Assembly (NCBI GenBank): GCA_031179495.1
Contig: JAPSHS010000003.1
Location: forward strand, 1 to 59,045
Source: Kocuria sp.
Lineage (GTDB): Bacteria; Actinomycetota; Actinomycetes; Actinomycetales; Micrococcaceae
Direction of reading: 5' to 3'
DNA length: 59,045 nucleotides
Below are positions 16,074 to 24,913 of the stretch, piece by piece. A program made the translations under genes and the position numbers. The notes under the pieces are model-generated. The model had not been told where the DNA came from. It was given only the letters and a program-made list of their open reading frames with translations, and did no database searches. Position 1 is the stretch's first letter; each line of letters starts with the position of its first letter.

Positions 16074-16913
16074 TCAGCCGTTGGTGTGGAGATTGCGCTG
16101 CAGCCAGAGGGTCAGCCACAGTTTCAGCCGGGTCTCGTCCCAGCTCGGGGCATCGACGACCAGGGCCTCGGGTCCGTAGCGGTAGATCGAGATGACGCCG
16201 TCCCGGTCGGCGAGTTCGGTGATCAGCCGCTGGATCAGGTCCGGGCGCTTTCCGACGAGGTCGGCGCGTAGTCCGACGTCGAAGCAGTCGATTTCGGCGA
16301 CCACCGTCGCCAGGGGCTCTTCCGTGGCATCGGCGACCGGGCCTTCGCCGCGCAGCGCGGTGATGGTGCGGCGGGTGTGGGCGAGCATCTCGGTTCCGCT
16401 CATGGGGTCGCGGCCGTGGGCGGACTGGTAGACGCTGTAGAGCGGGATGGCCGGCAGGAAGATCTGGTGGTGCTCGGCGGCCAGCACCGGGTAGTTGAGC
16501 ATGGGGTAGCAACCGATGCGGTGGGCCCCGACACGCCAGTGTGCGTGGGGGGCCGCTGTGGTGATGATCTGGGCGAGGTAGGAGGTGAAGCCGTCCACCA
16601 GCGCGATCGTCTCGGCCCGGGGGTGGGGGTCCACGAGCATTCCGTGTCGGGCCCAGCTGGGCCAGGTGGGCCGGGTGGGATCCTCGGCCAGTGGCCGGGG
16701 GTCCGCGCCGAGCTCGGTGGCCTGGGTGGTGATCCACTCCCACACCGGTTCCACGGACTCGCAGGCGCCGTGGAGCAGTGCTTCGGGGTCGAGGCCGCGT
16801 GCGGTCATGATGGAGCACAACTGCTCCATGGCCGGGCAACGTTCGGCGATGAAGGCGTCCAGGGCGTCGGCGGCCTGGTTCGGCGCCATGTCCTCGTAGA
16901 GCGGTTCCCCCAT
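16074..16913 (-). CDS. Unknown protein, paralog B of a local pair
   Basis: 279 residues from ATG at 16913, which has GAGG just upstream; a GTG at 16934 would add seven residues. It is clearly paralogous to the protein at 13312-14166. Matching segments include an N-terminal ADALDAFIAERCPAM helix, PTWPSWARHG, DGFTSYLAQIITTAAPHAHW, YPVLAAEHHQIFLP, FDVGLRADLVGKRPDLIQRL, ITELADRDGV and EALVVDAPSWDETRLKLWL. The pair differs in the middle, where this copy has YSVYQSAHGRDPMSGTEML. No catalytic motif, transmembrane segment or signal peptide is evident. Both genes are intact while their neighbours are not, which suggests selection for function. I cannot assign one. Confidence 0.75.
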   Translation of the reverse strand: MGEPLYEDMAPNQAADALDAFIAERCPAMEQLCSIMTARGLDPEALLHGACESVEPVWEWITTQATELGADPRPLAEDPTRPTWPSWARHGMLVDPHPRAETIALVDGFTSYLAQIITTAAPHAHWRVGAHRIGCYPMLNYPVLAAEHHQIFLPAIPLYSVYQSAHGRDPMSGTEMLAHTRRTITALRGEGPVADATEEPLATVVAEIDCFDVGLRADLVGKRPDLIQRLITELADRDGVISIYRYGPEALVVDAPSWDETRLKLWLTLWLQRNLHTNG

Positions 16914-17391
16914 GGTCCTCACTGTAATGGGCACTCAGCGGTTCGGGTGGATGCCGGTGGCGACGCCGAGGCGTGGGTCCGGGCGGACAGGGCGAGGCGG
17001 AGCCGGCGGTCAGGCCCACATCCCGTGCCCGGTCACTGCCAGCAGTTCGACGGAACGACACCGAGCCGTCCCCTGGATCCTTGATGCCCACCGATGACAC
17101 CGGTGTGTGGCGCCGGGTTGTTGCCCGGGTCCCCCGCCGCGGGGTTCATGGCCCTGCAGGCCGCTGTCGGCCTCGGCGGCCTGCCTCACCTGTCGGCCCC
17201 GCAGCAGGGACCGGACCCGACCCGGTGGAACCCGGGGGCGGCCCTCGGCGCGGACGAGCTGGCCGCTGGACCGGTGGCAGCTCACGCTGTGGCCGACTCG
17301 ACGGTGCGCACGAGGCGGGCTGCTGTCCTCCGCACCATGGGCGGTGCCCCTCCGGCCGGGGGCCGATCGGTGGGGCTCCAGTGTGCCGAGG
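16914..17391. other. No gene recognised
   Basis: Frames are open but none has a ribosome site or a recognisable translation. The first bases (16914-16935) include TTACAGT on the minus strand, a possible -10 box for paralog B. Confidence 0.35.
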
Positions 17392-17604
17392 TCAGGCGTC
17401 GTCGGGATGGTCCGCCACGGTGGAAGCCGACGAAGCGTCGTCTGCAAGGGTGTCCGGCTGCTCCCGCGCCTCTGAGGGAACGGTGATCTTGGTGAGATGG
17501 CCGGTGACGGCGGTGACGGCGGTGCCGTCGGTTTCGTGGTCGCCGCAGTGCCTGCCGGCATCGGGCAGGTCATGGCCGATGCCGGCCGGGCAGTGCCTCG
17601 GAAG
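17392..17604 (-). pseudogene. Possible C-terminal fragment of an unknown gene
   Basis: A minus-strand frame with coding-like composition (TAVTAVTGHLTKITVPSE, then an acidic, alanine-rich tail TLADDASSASTVADHPDDA) ends in TGA at 17392-17394. No start codon exists between it and the upstream in-frame stop at 17605-17607. It may be the tail of a gene whose front has been lost. No family is recognised. Confidence 0.25.
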
Positions 17605-17773
17605 TCAAAAGGTTCGGAGACAGTGCGGTTGCGAGACATCCGGAGTGCGTCTCGGGAATCGAACTGATGGGTGTGATGGCGAGGTGGCTGTTCCTTGCCC
17701 CCGAAGCCCGGTGGTAGGGCTGTGTCGTGGTGCTCCGGTGGGGATGAGGGTGGGAGGTGTGGGTGTCCATGGG

Positions 17774-17974
17774 TCAGTCGGGGGGATCGGGGGTGAAGAT
17801 GTCCTCGATGGTGCACCCGAAGGTGGCTGCGATCGCGAAGGCCAGCGGCAGGGAGGGGTCGAAGCGGCCGCGTTCGATGGAGATGACGGTCTGGCGGGAG
17901 ACGCCCAGCCGCACGGCCAGTTGCGCCTGGGACCAGCCCTGAGCAGCCCTTCGTGCGGGCAGGTCGTTGTGCAC
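17774..17974 (-). CDS. Small XRE-family helix-turn-helix regulator
   Basis: 66 residues from GTG at 17974. Nearly all of it is a helix-turn-helix domain: ARRAAQGWSQAQLAVRLGVS, RQTVISIERGRFDPSLPLAF, then the FGCTIEDIFTPD end typical of the small regulators that pair with a membrane protein. The GTG shares its G with the TAG stop of the upstream gene, so translation is coupled. It probably binds the nested dyad at 18430-18477 and represses its own operon; this follows from family behaviour and position. Confidence 0.88.
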   Translation of the reverse strand: MHNDLPARRAAQGWSQAQLAVRLGVSRQTVISIERGRFDPSLPLAFAIAATFGCTIEDIFTPDPPD

Positions 17975-18411
17975 TAGCCCGCCCGGTGCCGGATGATCAG
18001 GTAGCGGGCTCCCGCATCGGCCGCGGTGAGCACGGCCAGGCCCGCCAGCAGGACGGGGGAGGCGACGTCGATCTCGGTGACCAGCAGCACGGCGATGGTT
18101 ACGAGGGTGGCCACCAGCACGTCCAGGCAGGCTCCGGCCCCGGCGCGGTGCATCCAGACCACCTCGATGCTGTCCTGACCGCGGGCATCGATGGTGAGGG
18201 TGTGGCCGGTGACGAACACCTTCCAGCTCAGGGCAGCACTGGGATAGGCGGTGCACAGGGCGCAGATCGAAGCCGCAGCGCGGAAGTCGGGGAAGTTCAA
18301 CCACCCGACCAGCACCGACACTCCTGCGGTGAGCAGCACGGCGCACACGGCGGCGAGTGCATATTGGGTCCCTGGTGTCCTGCGGGCACGCTGTACGCGA
18401 GGAACTCCCAT
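17974..18411 (-). CDS. Four-helix membrane protein paired with HTH regulator
   Basis: 145 residues from ATG at 18411. Hydrophobic helices appear at about residues 17-37, 44-62, 97-113 and 118-134, with a soluble turn containing TIDARGQDSIEVVWMHRAGA between helices 2 and 3. It resembles the DUF2178/DUF3796-like membrane proteins commonly encoded directly before a small XRE regulator. The function is unknown; the pair may sense a membrane state. The stop overlaps the regulator start by one base. A strong nested operator and promoter lie immediately upstream. Confidence 0.8.
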   Translation of the reverse strand: MGVPRVQRARRTPGTQYALAAVCAVLLTAGVSVLVGWLNFPDFRAAASICALCTAYPSAALSWKVFVTGHTLTIDARGQDSIEVVWMHRAGAGACLDVLVATLVTIAVLLVTEIDVASPVLLAGLAVLTAADAGARYLIIRHRAG

Positions 18412-18429
18412 TGCCCTTCACCCTTTCCC

Positions 18430-18477
18430 TGGTGTAAAAGTCACTTGACTTGTTGAGGTCAAGTTTGTTTTACACCA
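18430..18477 (-). promoter_or_regulatory. Nested two-layer dyad operator and promoter
   Basis: Two perfect inverted repeats share one centre (18453.5). The outer pair is TGGTGTAAAA / TTTTACACCA (18430-18439 and 18468-18477) and the inner pair is ACTTGAC / GTCAAGT (18443-18449 and 18458-18464). On the minus strand a TTGACC -35 box lies within the inner repeat and a TTTTAC-like -10 within the outer repeat, followed 18 bases later by the membrane protein start. Binding of the small XRE regulator here would block transcription. Confidence 0.75.
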
Positions 18478-18866
18478 CGAGTCATGTCAAGGGGTCCGGT
18501 CATGGGGTCGATCCGCCGGTGCGGTGGATCCGATAGAGCCCCTGGTGCGTGGGCGGCCTCACCTGTGTGGGACCGGGGACTCATCCTCGGGGCCGCCGAG
18601 TACCTGTTGCGGCAGTCACCCGGCCGGGGAAGGTCTTCTCCTCCCCATGGTCCCGGCCCACCGAGCCGGGCACTGTGTCCTCGCCCCGGGCACGCACTGT
18701 CCTCGGGCTCAGCGGACATGCCTGGCGTGGCACGGGATGCCAGGCGCATGTGGTCGTGGGACAACAAGGTATCCAGGTGGTTGCCCGCTGTCGCCATGGA
18801 TCCTTGCGCGGATGTGTCGAGCGGCCCTCAGCCGTCCACGTCGCGCGGTGTCCGGGGGTGGGGTTT
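18478..18866. other. No gene recognised
   Basis: There is a 112-codon minus-strand open frame (18459-18797), but its translation is proline- and histidine-rich, resembles nothing I know, and runs through the operator at 18430-18477. A short hairpin (GCCTGGC/GCCAGGC) lies near 18719-18745. Confidence 0.35.
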
Positions 18867-19835
18867 TCAGCGTCCCATGCGGAGGAGGGGTCGTCGGGGG
18901 GTGGTGCTGTACCAGCGCAGGGTCCGGGCGATCCCGTGCTCATACGGTGTCACCTGGCCAGGCCCGAAGGCCGTGGTGTAGTCGGTGGCATCGACACTGT
19001 GGGGTTGTCGGAACTGGTAGAGCATTTCGGCGCCTTCCCGGGCCACCGGCCACACCAGGCCCAGGGCGCGTGCCGAGCCCTCTCCCAGGCGCAGGGTCCT
19101 GATCCGCCGGTGTGCTTGGGCCGACAACATGTCCAGGAACACCCGTGCGGTGGTGGGTTCTGGGGTGGGCAGGTGCCAGGCGCGGCCCAGGGCGGCTTCG
19201 TGCTGACCGAGTTCGGCCAGACCGTGGGCGAAGTCGTCGATGAACATCGGGCCCAGGGGCTGGTCGAGGTCTCCGACCCACAGCGCCGGCCCGTGGGTGA
19301 GGGCGGGGCCGAAGACGTTGTGGCCCAGCACGGACTCCACTGCCGGGCCGTAGAGCTCGGGGGCGCGGCCGATGACGGTGCGCACCTGTCCACTGGTGTG
19401 GGCGGCGATCACCCGCTCGGCCAGCCAGGCGCGCAGGACGCCCTTGTCGCTCACGGGCCGGTAGGGCAGGTGTTCGGTCATGGGCCCGGTGACCCGGCCG
19501 TACATCCAGGTGTCATCGGCGAACACCATCGTCGCTGCGGCGGCCCGGGCGCCGGCGAGCACTGCGTCCACCGCGGCCGGGAAGCTCTCCCGCCACTGGG
19601 CGAAGGGGACGTTGACGGTGTTGTAGACCACCCCCGCACCTCGGCAGATCTCCCGCATCTGCTCGGCGTCCCGGGCGTCCCCGGCAGCGACCTCCACACC
19701 GGGCGGGGCATCCAGACGGCCGCTGCGGTTCACCGCCCGCACCCTGTGCCCTCGACCGAGCAGCTCGCGCACCAGTGCACGGCCGGTTCCACCACTGGCA
19801 CCGACCACCACGTGCACCCCGTCCGTGGCGTTCAT
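18867..19835 (-). CDS. NAD(P)-dependent epimerase/dehydratase family protein
   Basis: 322 residues from ATG at 19835 with AGGAG seven bases upstream. An atypical short-chain dehydrogenase is indicated by the N-terminal VVVGASGGTGRALV dinucleotide motif, a NRSG segment after the second strand and a GDARDAEQM segment that contacts the adenine. The YxxxK catalytic pair is not clear: the expected region reads FADDTWMYGRVTGPMTEHLPY, with Y but no lysine four residues on. It may therefore be a non-catalytic or NmrA-like member. The centre contains FIDDFAHGLAELGQHEAA. Neighbours give no pathway clue. Confidence 0.8.
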   Translation of the reverse strand: MNATDGVHVVVGASGGTGRALVRELLGRGHRVRAVNRSGRLDAPPGVEVAAGDARDAEQMREICRGAGVVYNTVNVPFAQWRESFPAAVDAVLAGARAAAATMVFADDTWMYGRVTGPMTEHLPYRPVSDKGVLRAWLAERVIAAHTSGQVRTVIGRAPELYGPAVESVLGHNVFGPALTHGPALWVGDLDQPLGPMFIDDFAHGLAELGQHEAALGRAWHLPTPEPTTARVFLDMLSAQAHRRIRTLRLGEGSARALGLVWPVAREGAEMLYQFRQPHSVDATDYTTAFGPGQVTPYEHGIARTLRWYSTTPRRPLLRMGR

Positions 19836-20121
19836 CGTCGTCTCCTGCCGCTCCTCGCGTTCTCGTGCCACCGGGCGTGGGCCGTTTGCACCCGAAAGGC
19901 CTGGGTGCTGCTGCTCGGCCTAGCCGCTGCGGTCCCCCGAGGGTGGTCACCGCATTCCTATCCTCACCTGGTGCCGGCGACATGACCTTGTTGCTACGAG
20001 TCGACACCACTGCGTCACGGCGATTCCGTTCTCACGCCACGGCTCTCAATGGCGATGAGGTGGGCTCCCTGCCAGGTGTTCACCTGGTTCCGAGGGATCC
20101 TTCGGTGAGGAAGTCCCCGGG

Positions 20122-20595
20122 TCAGTACCGGGTCGCGCCGAACCGGCGCCGCAGGCGGCGGTGGCGGTGGGTGAAGACCGCGCTGACCAGCACGAGCATC
20201 AGCGCTTCCACCGCCTGTCCGCCCAGGCGTGCTTCGAAGACCACCCGGTCATGGATCCGGGTGCCCTGCGCCCCGATCGGGGTGAGGGTGCGTTCGTGTT
20301 CCCAGCGGCGTGCGGTCATCATCGAGGAGATCTCGTGGAAGCGGCGCCCGGGATCCACTTCGGCCAGCACGAGATCGTCCCACTCGAAGGGCACCACCCC
20401 GAAGGCGCGCAGCCAGGCCCGTCCCAGCGGCACCCCGAGGCGCGCGTGGTCCAGGGGCCCTGCCGACAGCTGCGGCGGTAGTGACATGGTCAGCCACGGC
20501 CGCAGCTCGTCGTTGAGGCCCTCGGCGGTGACGACCCGCTCCCAGATCTCCGGGGTGGGTGCGTCGAGGTGACTGATCCGCTCCACAGTGCGCAC
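20122..20595 (-). CDS. SRPBCC-fold protein
   Basis: 157 residues from GTG at 20595. The opening MRTVERISHLDAPTPEIWERV, then the central WDDLVLAEVDPGRRFHEISSM and TRIHDRVVFEA segments fit the helix-grip fold of START/SRPBCC proteins, which bind hydrophobic ligands. The C terminus is strongly basic (HRHRRLRRRFG). A TAGGGT box at 20602-20607 ends six bases before the GTG and no Shine-Dalgarno is present, so a leaderless mRNA is likely. It lies downstream of the gene at 20724 on the same strand. Confidence 0.75.
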   Translation of the reverse strand: MRTVERISHLDAPTPEIWERVVTAEGLNDELRPWLTMSLPPQLSAGPLDHARLGVPLGRAWLRAFGVVPFEWDDLVLAEVDPGRRFHEISSMMTARRWEHERTLTPIGAQGTRIHDRVVFEARLGGQAVEALMLVLVSAVFTHRHRRLRRRFGATRY

Positions 20596-20723
20596 ACGGT
20601 CACCCTAGTGCGCCGGTCTGGCCTGTTCCGCAGTCCTACGGCATGGGTCCACCGGGGTCTGGGGCTCAGGCATGGCTGGGCCCTGCAGGGGTGGGCGGTC
20701 CACGGGTCGTGGAGCGGTGGTGG

Positions 20724-21176
20724 TCAAGAAGTCCTGGGGTCGGCGTGGTCGGGATGGGTGAGGCCGACGGGGCCGGCGATGACGGTGAGCCAGTCGGTGT
20801 CGGCCAGCCAGCCGTGGGGCCTGATGGTGTGGTGGGTGTGGAAGGCGACGTCGGGGACCGTGCACAGCTCGTTGAGACTGATCCGGTAGACGTCCCGGCT
20901 GTCCTCGTCGTGCGCGACGGCTTCCTGGACCGCCCCGGCGGTGTGGTGCCGGCCGGAGGCGTAGTGGCGGTCCTCCAGCAGCAGAGCCTCGTGGTCGGTG
21001 TGACAGACGTACCACTGCGCCCGGGGCGTGTCCTGGGACGTGTCGGAGTTCCAGTAATCCTGGACGTCCTCCAGGCGCAGGGCGGCCACACCGGGGCCCT
21101 CGATGCCGGTATGACAGTAGTGGCATCTCCAGCGGATCACGCCGTGGGTGAGCGTGGCATAGATCTCGGTCCGCAT
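20724..21176 (-). CDS. Hypothetical protein with CxxC pair
   Basis: 150 residues from ATG at 21176, well supported by a GGGGAGGA ribosome site. Not recognised. The N terminus has RWRCHYCHTG, a possible metal-binding knuckle, then a C-x-T-D-H further on. Histidines are abundant throughout, including HTHHTIRPHG near the C terminus. It could bind zinc or another metal. No signal peptide or membrane segment is visible. Confidence 0.65.
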   Translation of the reverse strand: MRTEIYATLTHGVIRWRCHYCHTGIEGPGVAALRLEDVQDYWNSDTSQDTPRAQWYVCHTDHEALLLEDRHYASGRHHTAGAVQEAVAHDEDSRDVYRISLNELCTVPDVAFHTHHTIRPHGWLADTDWLTVIAGPVGLTHPDHADPRTS

Positions 21177-21894
21177 GCGGGTTCCTCCCCTTGGTGGTGG
21201 CGCCAGGTTAGGACTCTGCGTTCACCATCGGGAAGATGCTGAAGAGCCCACATCCATCGATACCCAGGGGTTGTTCCGCAGCCTCGCATCGACCTGCTCA
21301 GCGGCTACTGAGGACGGATGTGGGAGGGGCGGCCGCATTGGGGGCCGTCCCGACGGAGAGGGGGGTTGCGGTCAGGTGCGGAGTCAGCGCGACACCCCGC
21401 GTCGGCCACCCGTGGGTGTGCCACTGGACCAGGGAGACTGGTGCCCGAGCCGTCGGCGTGCGGGCCCGTACCGCGACAGTGTGTCCTGGGGGTGGGGCCG
21501 GGCGATGGTGCTCTGGTGCGCATCGGAGACACAGCTCCAGGCAGCCGGAGCTTCGTGTGCCGGGCTGCCGCCTGTGCGCATGGCTCGGGATCACCAACGA
21601 ACAGATGAAACTTCGACAGTCGTGGTGTCCCCATGTCCACAGCTTCTGTCGGCAGAGCGGGGGTCTGAACCGTGGGCCGGTGTCGGGACGTTCGTTTCCA
21701 TTCTCGGCAGGCCCGTTGGAACTTCCGCGGTGGCGGAGGAGAGCATGATCGGCGTGCGGCGCCGAATACTCAGCCGTCACATCCCAGGCTTCGGGATTCC
21801 CCACAACCGTGCGAGGTGGGCTGTTTCCGTCATACCTCCACGAGGAAGGGTTCGTGGCCGGGTGTGAATGGGCGCCGGCACAGGATCTGCCGGG
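21177..21894. other. 720-base stretch without a recognised gene
   Basis: Several frames are open but none has a ribosome site plus a recognisable translation. Short AT-richer patches near 21235-21300, 21590-21650 and 21740-21800 suggest intergenic or decayed sequence. No tRNA cloverleaf, repeat array or strong hairpin was found by eye. Confidence 0.4.
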
Positions 21895-22221
21895 TCAGTT
21901 GGCGGCGTAGTAGGCGTCCTTGACGGACCGGTGGATGCGGCCACGATCGGAGACCTCGTACCCGTTCTCCTTGGCCCAGGCCCGGATCTTGGCGGTGTCC
22001 GGGTCCCCCTTCGAGGCCCGCGCCCCGGTGCCGCTGGTCGAGGTGCGTCCAGCTTTCCGGCCTGCGGCAGCGTAGGGACGCAGGGCTTCACGCAGTTTCT
22101 CGGCGTTGGGGGTGGACAGGTCGATCTCGTAGTCGCGTCCGTCGAGGGCGAACTGGACGGTCTCCTCCGCCGTCCCGCCCTCGAGGTCGTCTTCCAGGAC
22201 GATCTGCACGCTCTGAGCCAT
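21895..22221 (-). CDS. lsr2: Lsr2 nucleoid-associated protein
   Basis: 108 residues from ATG at 22221 with AAAGG seven bases upstream. The N-terminal dimerisation domain (residues 1-60) begins MAQSVQIVLEDDLEGG, with the ATVQFALDGRDYEIDL-type strand pair and AEKLREALRP helix. A flexible linker follows, then a C-terminal DNA-binding domain with AKIRAWAKENGYEVSDRGRI; the RGR is the AT-hook-like minor-groove contact. Lsr2 coats AT-rich and foreign DNA and silences it. A TATGGT -10-like box lies upstream near 22285-22295. A relic of a second copy exists at 14454-14555. Confidence 0.95.
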   Translation of the reverse strand: MAQSVQIVLEDDLEGGTAEETVQFALDGRDYEIDLSTPNAEKLREALRPYAAAGRKAGRTSTSGTGARASKGDPDTAKIRAWAKENGYEVSDRGRIHRSVKDAYYAAN

Positions 22222-23059
22222 TCTGCTGCCTTTCACGACTGCTTTTGTTGTCGCGCCGAAAATGCGCGGACTTTGATATCGACCATACCCCCAGGATGAG
22301 AAAGACAACAATCTTCCCGGGTGCGAACCAGGATGCACGGAAAAGAGCGTGGGCGGAGAGACGGTCCACGCCGGAACAGGCGCCTGGTCATCTGTCACGT
22401 GTGAATCCCTGGTGGGCCGCAGTAAGAAGAAACAACGGAACGCTGTTCACGAGAAGGAATTGTCTGTGGGCATCAGGCCGTGAGCGACGGCTCTGGGCGT
22501 TGACACCTCCCCGTCTCGAGGATGCGGATCGAGGAGTTGAACGCTTCTCGGAAGACGGTGCCGGCCCAGCTCTGTCGAGAAGCTGTCGTAAACGTTCTTG
22601 CGGTCTGCGCCACGACGCCCGAAATGAACGGGGTCAGTCCTCGGCGGCCACGCCTGCGTCCCCGCCAGCGCGGGAAGCGTTCCGGCGCAGTGGGTGCCCT
22701 CGAGGTGATCGTCGGTTCTGCGGTGCAGGTGTGTCGGGTTCCAGGGTGGGAGCGTGGCCCCTGAGCGTCTGAGGAACCTGGGGAAGGACCACGCCGGGGT
22801 CAGGACGCCGGTCGGCCCGCGGGGCCTGCCGCGGGAAATACCGGCCGGCTGGACCCGGCTCACACCGGAGCTCGAAGTCACCGGGACCTGATCGGCGGCA
22901 GCCGGCCGACAGTCTCACGACAGCGATTCCTGTTGCCATGCTGCATTTGCGGTTCCGGTGATGCACGGGCCGAGATTCCCGGAGGCCTGTGTTCCGGGCG
23001 GAGCCGGGATCCGGCCACCCTTCAGTCCCACGTCGGGTGAGGCGGGGACACCGCCTGTC
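22222..23059. other. 840-base stretch without a recognised gene
   Basis: Apart from the lsr2 promoter in the first 100 bases, nothing is recognised. The minus-strand frame continues from the dead reductase at its right end but the translation loses family character there. No ribosome site-supported gene was found on either strand. Confidence 0.4.
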
Positions 23060-23653
23060 GTAGTTCAGCAGTCCAGTACGTGCGGGGCGGTAGCGCAGCA
23101 GGAGGCTGTCTGAGCCGGCAGACGGTCGGGCCTCCATCAAGGACAGCTCGGCGGGGCGCAGGAACAAGGGCAGGCCGGCAGCCAGGGCAACAGGACCGAC
23201 GGTGAGGTGGCGCTCATCGATCAGTTCTGGGGCCAGCAGGCCGTTCCACATGATGCGACCGGCGAACACGGTGAGGTCTGCGGTGCCGTGGCGCTGCTCC
23301 TGCGCCAGCCACTGGCCCACGTGCTCGCGGCCGATGACGGTGGTGGTGGTCGGCGGGCACCAGCGAGCAATCGGAGACGACGACCTCGGGGATGCGGTGG
23401 TGGATGCGCCTGACTTCCCGGTTGTCCGGGCTCAGCGCGCGATGGGTCGGGTCCTGCGGGGCGTCGGCGGCGAAGGGCCGGTATCCGCTGAAGCCTTCGA
23501 ACGAGGCCGGCCCAGCACATCGGCGATGCGGAACTCTGTCCCGGTGTTGTCGTGCGGGCCCCACCAGGGGGTGTCAGCGAAGCCGGCTGGGACGTCGACG
23601 AGGATCGGGGAGATCTGGGGCCGGCTGATCAGGACCTGGGCGGTGTCGGTCAC
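23060..23653 (-). pseudogene. RibD C-terminal/dihydrofolate-reductase-family protein, multiply frameshifted
   Basis: Pieces in three minus-strand frames give the family sequence in order: TAQVLISRPQISPILVDVPAG and WWGPHDNTGTEFRIADVLG (23653 to about 23510), FEGFSGYRPFAADAPQDPTH, then a piece ending in VVVSDCSLVP (about 23505 to 23355), and WLAQEQRHGTADLTVFAGRI, WNGLLAPELIDERHLTVGPV and PLFLRP, ending in SDSLLLRYRPAR (23315 to 23078). At least two frame changes are needed and the natural stop is gone. Proteins of this type are small NADPH-dependent reductases. It cannot be expressed as one chain. Confidence 0.75.
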
Positions 23654-23734
23654 ATGGCCTCTCCATGGGCCAGTGGGCCGGGCGTCGGACAATGCGTGCA
23701 CGAACCGCGGCCGCGGTGGGGGCGGACAGGGTCT

Positions 23735-24334
23735 CTAGACCGGCGGTGCAGGGTCGTACTGGATACCCTTGCGCACCTCGCGGGCGCGTGCAGCACCGGC
23801 GAGGCGCTGGACCAGGTGCAAGGCCATGTCGATCCCGGCCGAGACCCCGGCCGAGGTGATGACCTCGCCGTCGTCGACGAACCTTTCGGTGTCCTCCACC
23901 CGGATCGAAGAGTCGAGTTCGGCGAGTAGCTCCACGGATTCCCAGTAGGTCGTGGCCGGACGGCTGTCGAGCAACCCGGCCGCGGCATAGACCAGCGAGC
24001 CGGTGCACACACTGGTCATCAACGGCGTGGTCTCCCGGATCCGACGGACCCACTGCAGGTGCAAGCTGTCGCTCAGCAGCGGCCGGGTGCCCTGGCCTCC
24101 GGGATGCACGAAGACTTCCAGCGCAGGCATGTCGGAGGTGTCGGCGTCGGGCAGGATGCGCATGCCTTTGGCGCACCGGACCACCTCGCCCCCTGTGGCG
24201 TAGGTCTGCACCCGGTACCCGTCCTGCGGGTACTGGTGCGTCCAGTAGGCCAGCACCTCCCACGGGCCCACGGCGTCGAGCTCCTCGACGCCGTCGAAGA
24301 GGAAGATACCGATCATCCGTGGTGTCCCGGTCAT
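23735..24334 (-). CDS. DJ-1/PfpI family protein
   Basis: 199 residues from ATG at 24334; ATGs at 24343 and 24316 are alternatives, the last giving the family-typical start MIGIFLFDGVEELDAVGPWEVL. The class I glutamine-amidotransferase-like fold is seen in IGIFLFDGVEE, FVHPGGQGTR and the nucleophile elbow TSVCTGSLVYAAAG, where the cysteine is the reactive residue, followed by TTYWESVELL and ITSAGVSAGIDMALHLV. Some relatives are isonitrile hydratases and others are chaperone or glyoxalase-like; the exact activity is open. A decayed GlxA regulator carrying the same fold lies right next to it in divergent orientation. Confidence 0.88.
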   Translation of the reverse strand: MTGTPRMIGIFLFDGVEELDAVGPWEVLAYWTHQYPQDGYRVQTYATGGEVVRCAKGMRILPDADTSDMPALEVFVHPGGQGTRPLLSDSLHLQWVRRIRETTPLMTSVCTGSLVYAAAGLLDSRPATTYWESVELLAELDSSIRVEDTERFVDDGEVITSAGVSAGIDMALHLVQRLAGAARAREVRKGIQYDPAPPV

Positions 24335-24411
24335 GGTCCTCATCGTCGTACACCCGGCGGAGGTCCCACCACTGGCGCAGGAAACGGTTTTCCTGCGTCT
24401 CCTGCGAGGAC

Positions 24412-24890
24412 GGTCGCACACACCACGTCATCGCCCCGGCCCTGGAGCCCATGGCCGCCGTCGACATGTCCATTCCCGCGCAGGTCTTCGGCCACCGCCG
24501 TGACCCTCGCTACCGTTTCCCGCGTGCAGTCCCGGCGGGGAGCCGGTTCCCCGCCACGACGGGACTCAGTATCGCAGTCAGCGACGGGATCCACGCCACC
24601 GTGCACACAGACACGATCGTCGTGCCCGACCACGACCCGGTCGTCGCCCCTGCTGACGTCGTGCTCGATGCGCTGCGACGTGCTCACCGGCGCGGTGCTC
24701 GCATCGTGTCGGTGAGCATCGGGGGCCTTCGCCCTGGCCCACGAGGGTCTGCCGCACGGGCGCGGCACCACCCCGCACCGGCAGGAGGCCAAGCCGCGGG
24801 GCGCGGACTCCTCCGAGGGCAGGTGGATCCTGAGGTGCTGTCCGTCGATCACGGCGACATCGCCACCAGCGCCGGTGTCGCCGCCGGAAG
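24412..24890 (+). pseudogene. GlxA-type AraC regulator remnant
   Basis: The plus strand reads HHVIAPALEPMAAVDMSIPA and VFGHRRDP, then PATTGLSIAVSDG, TDTIVVPDHDPVVAPADVV and RGARIVSVSIG. A frame change then gives AFALAHEGLPHGRGTTPHRQ, and a further change gives VDPEVLSVDHGDIATSAGVA. These are the amidotransferase-like half of GlxA regulators in correct order, with two frameshifts. The reactive cysteine expected before AFALA is replaced (SIG). The AraC DNA-binding half is missing altogether; the sequence switches abruptly to a LysR fragment on the other strand. Confidence 0.75.
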
Positions 24891-24913
24891 AGCGTGGTGC
24901 CCAGGTTCTTGTT

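Noticed and set aside
21177-22900. Search for tRNA, CRISPR or attachment repeats in the gene-poor stretches around lsr2
   Set aside because: No cloverleaf, no regularly spaced repeats and no duplicated segment could be recognised by eye.
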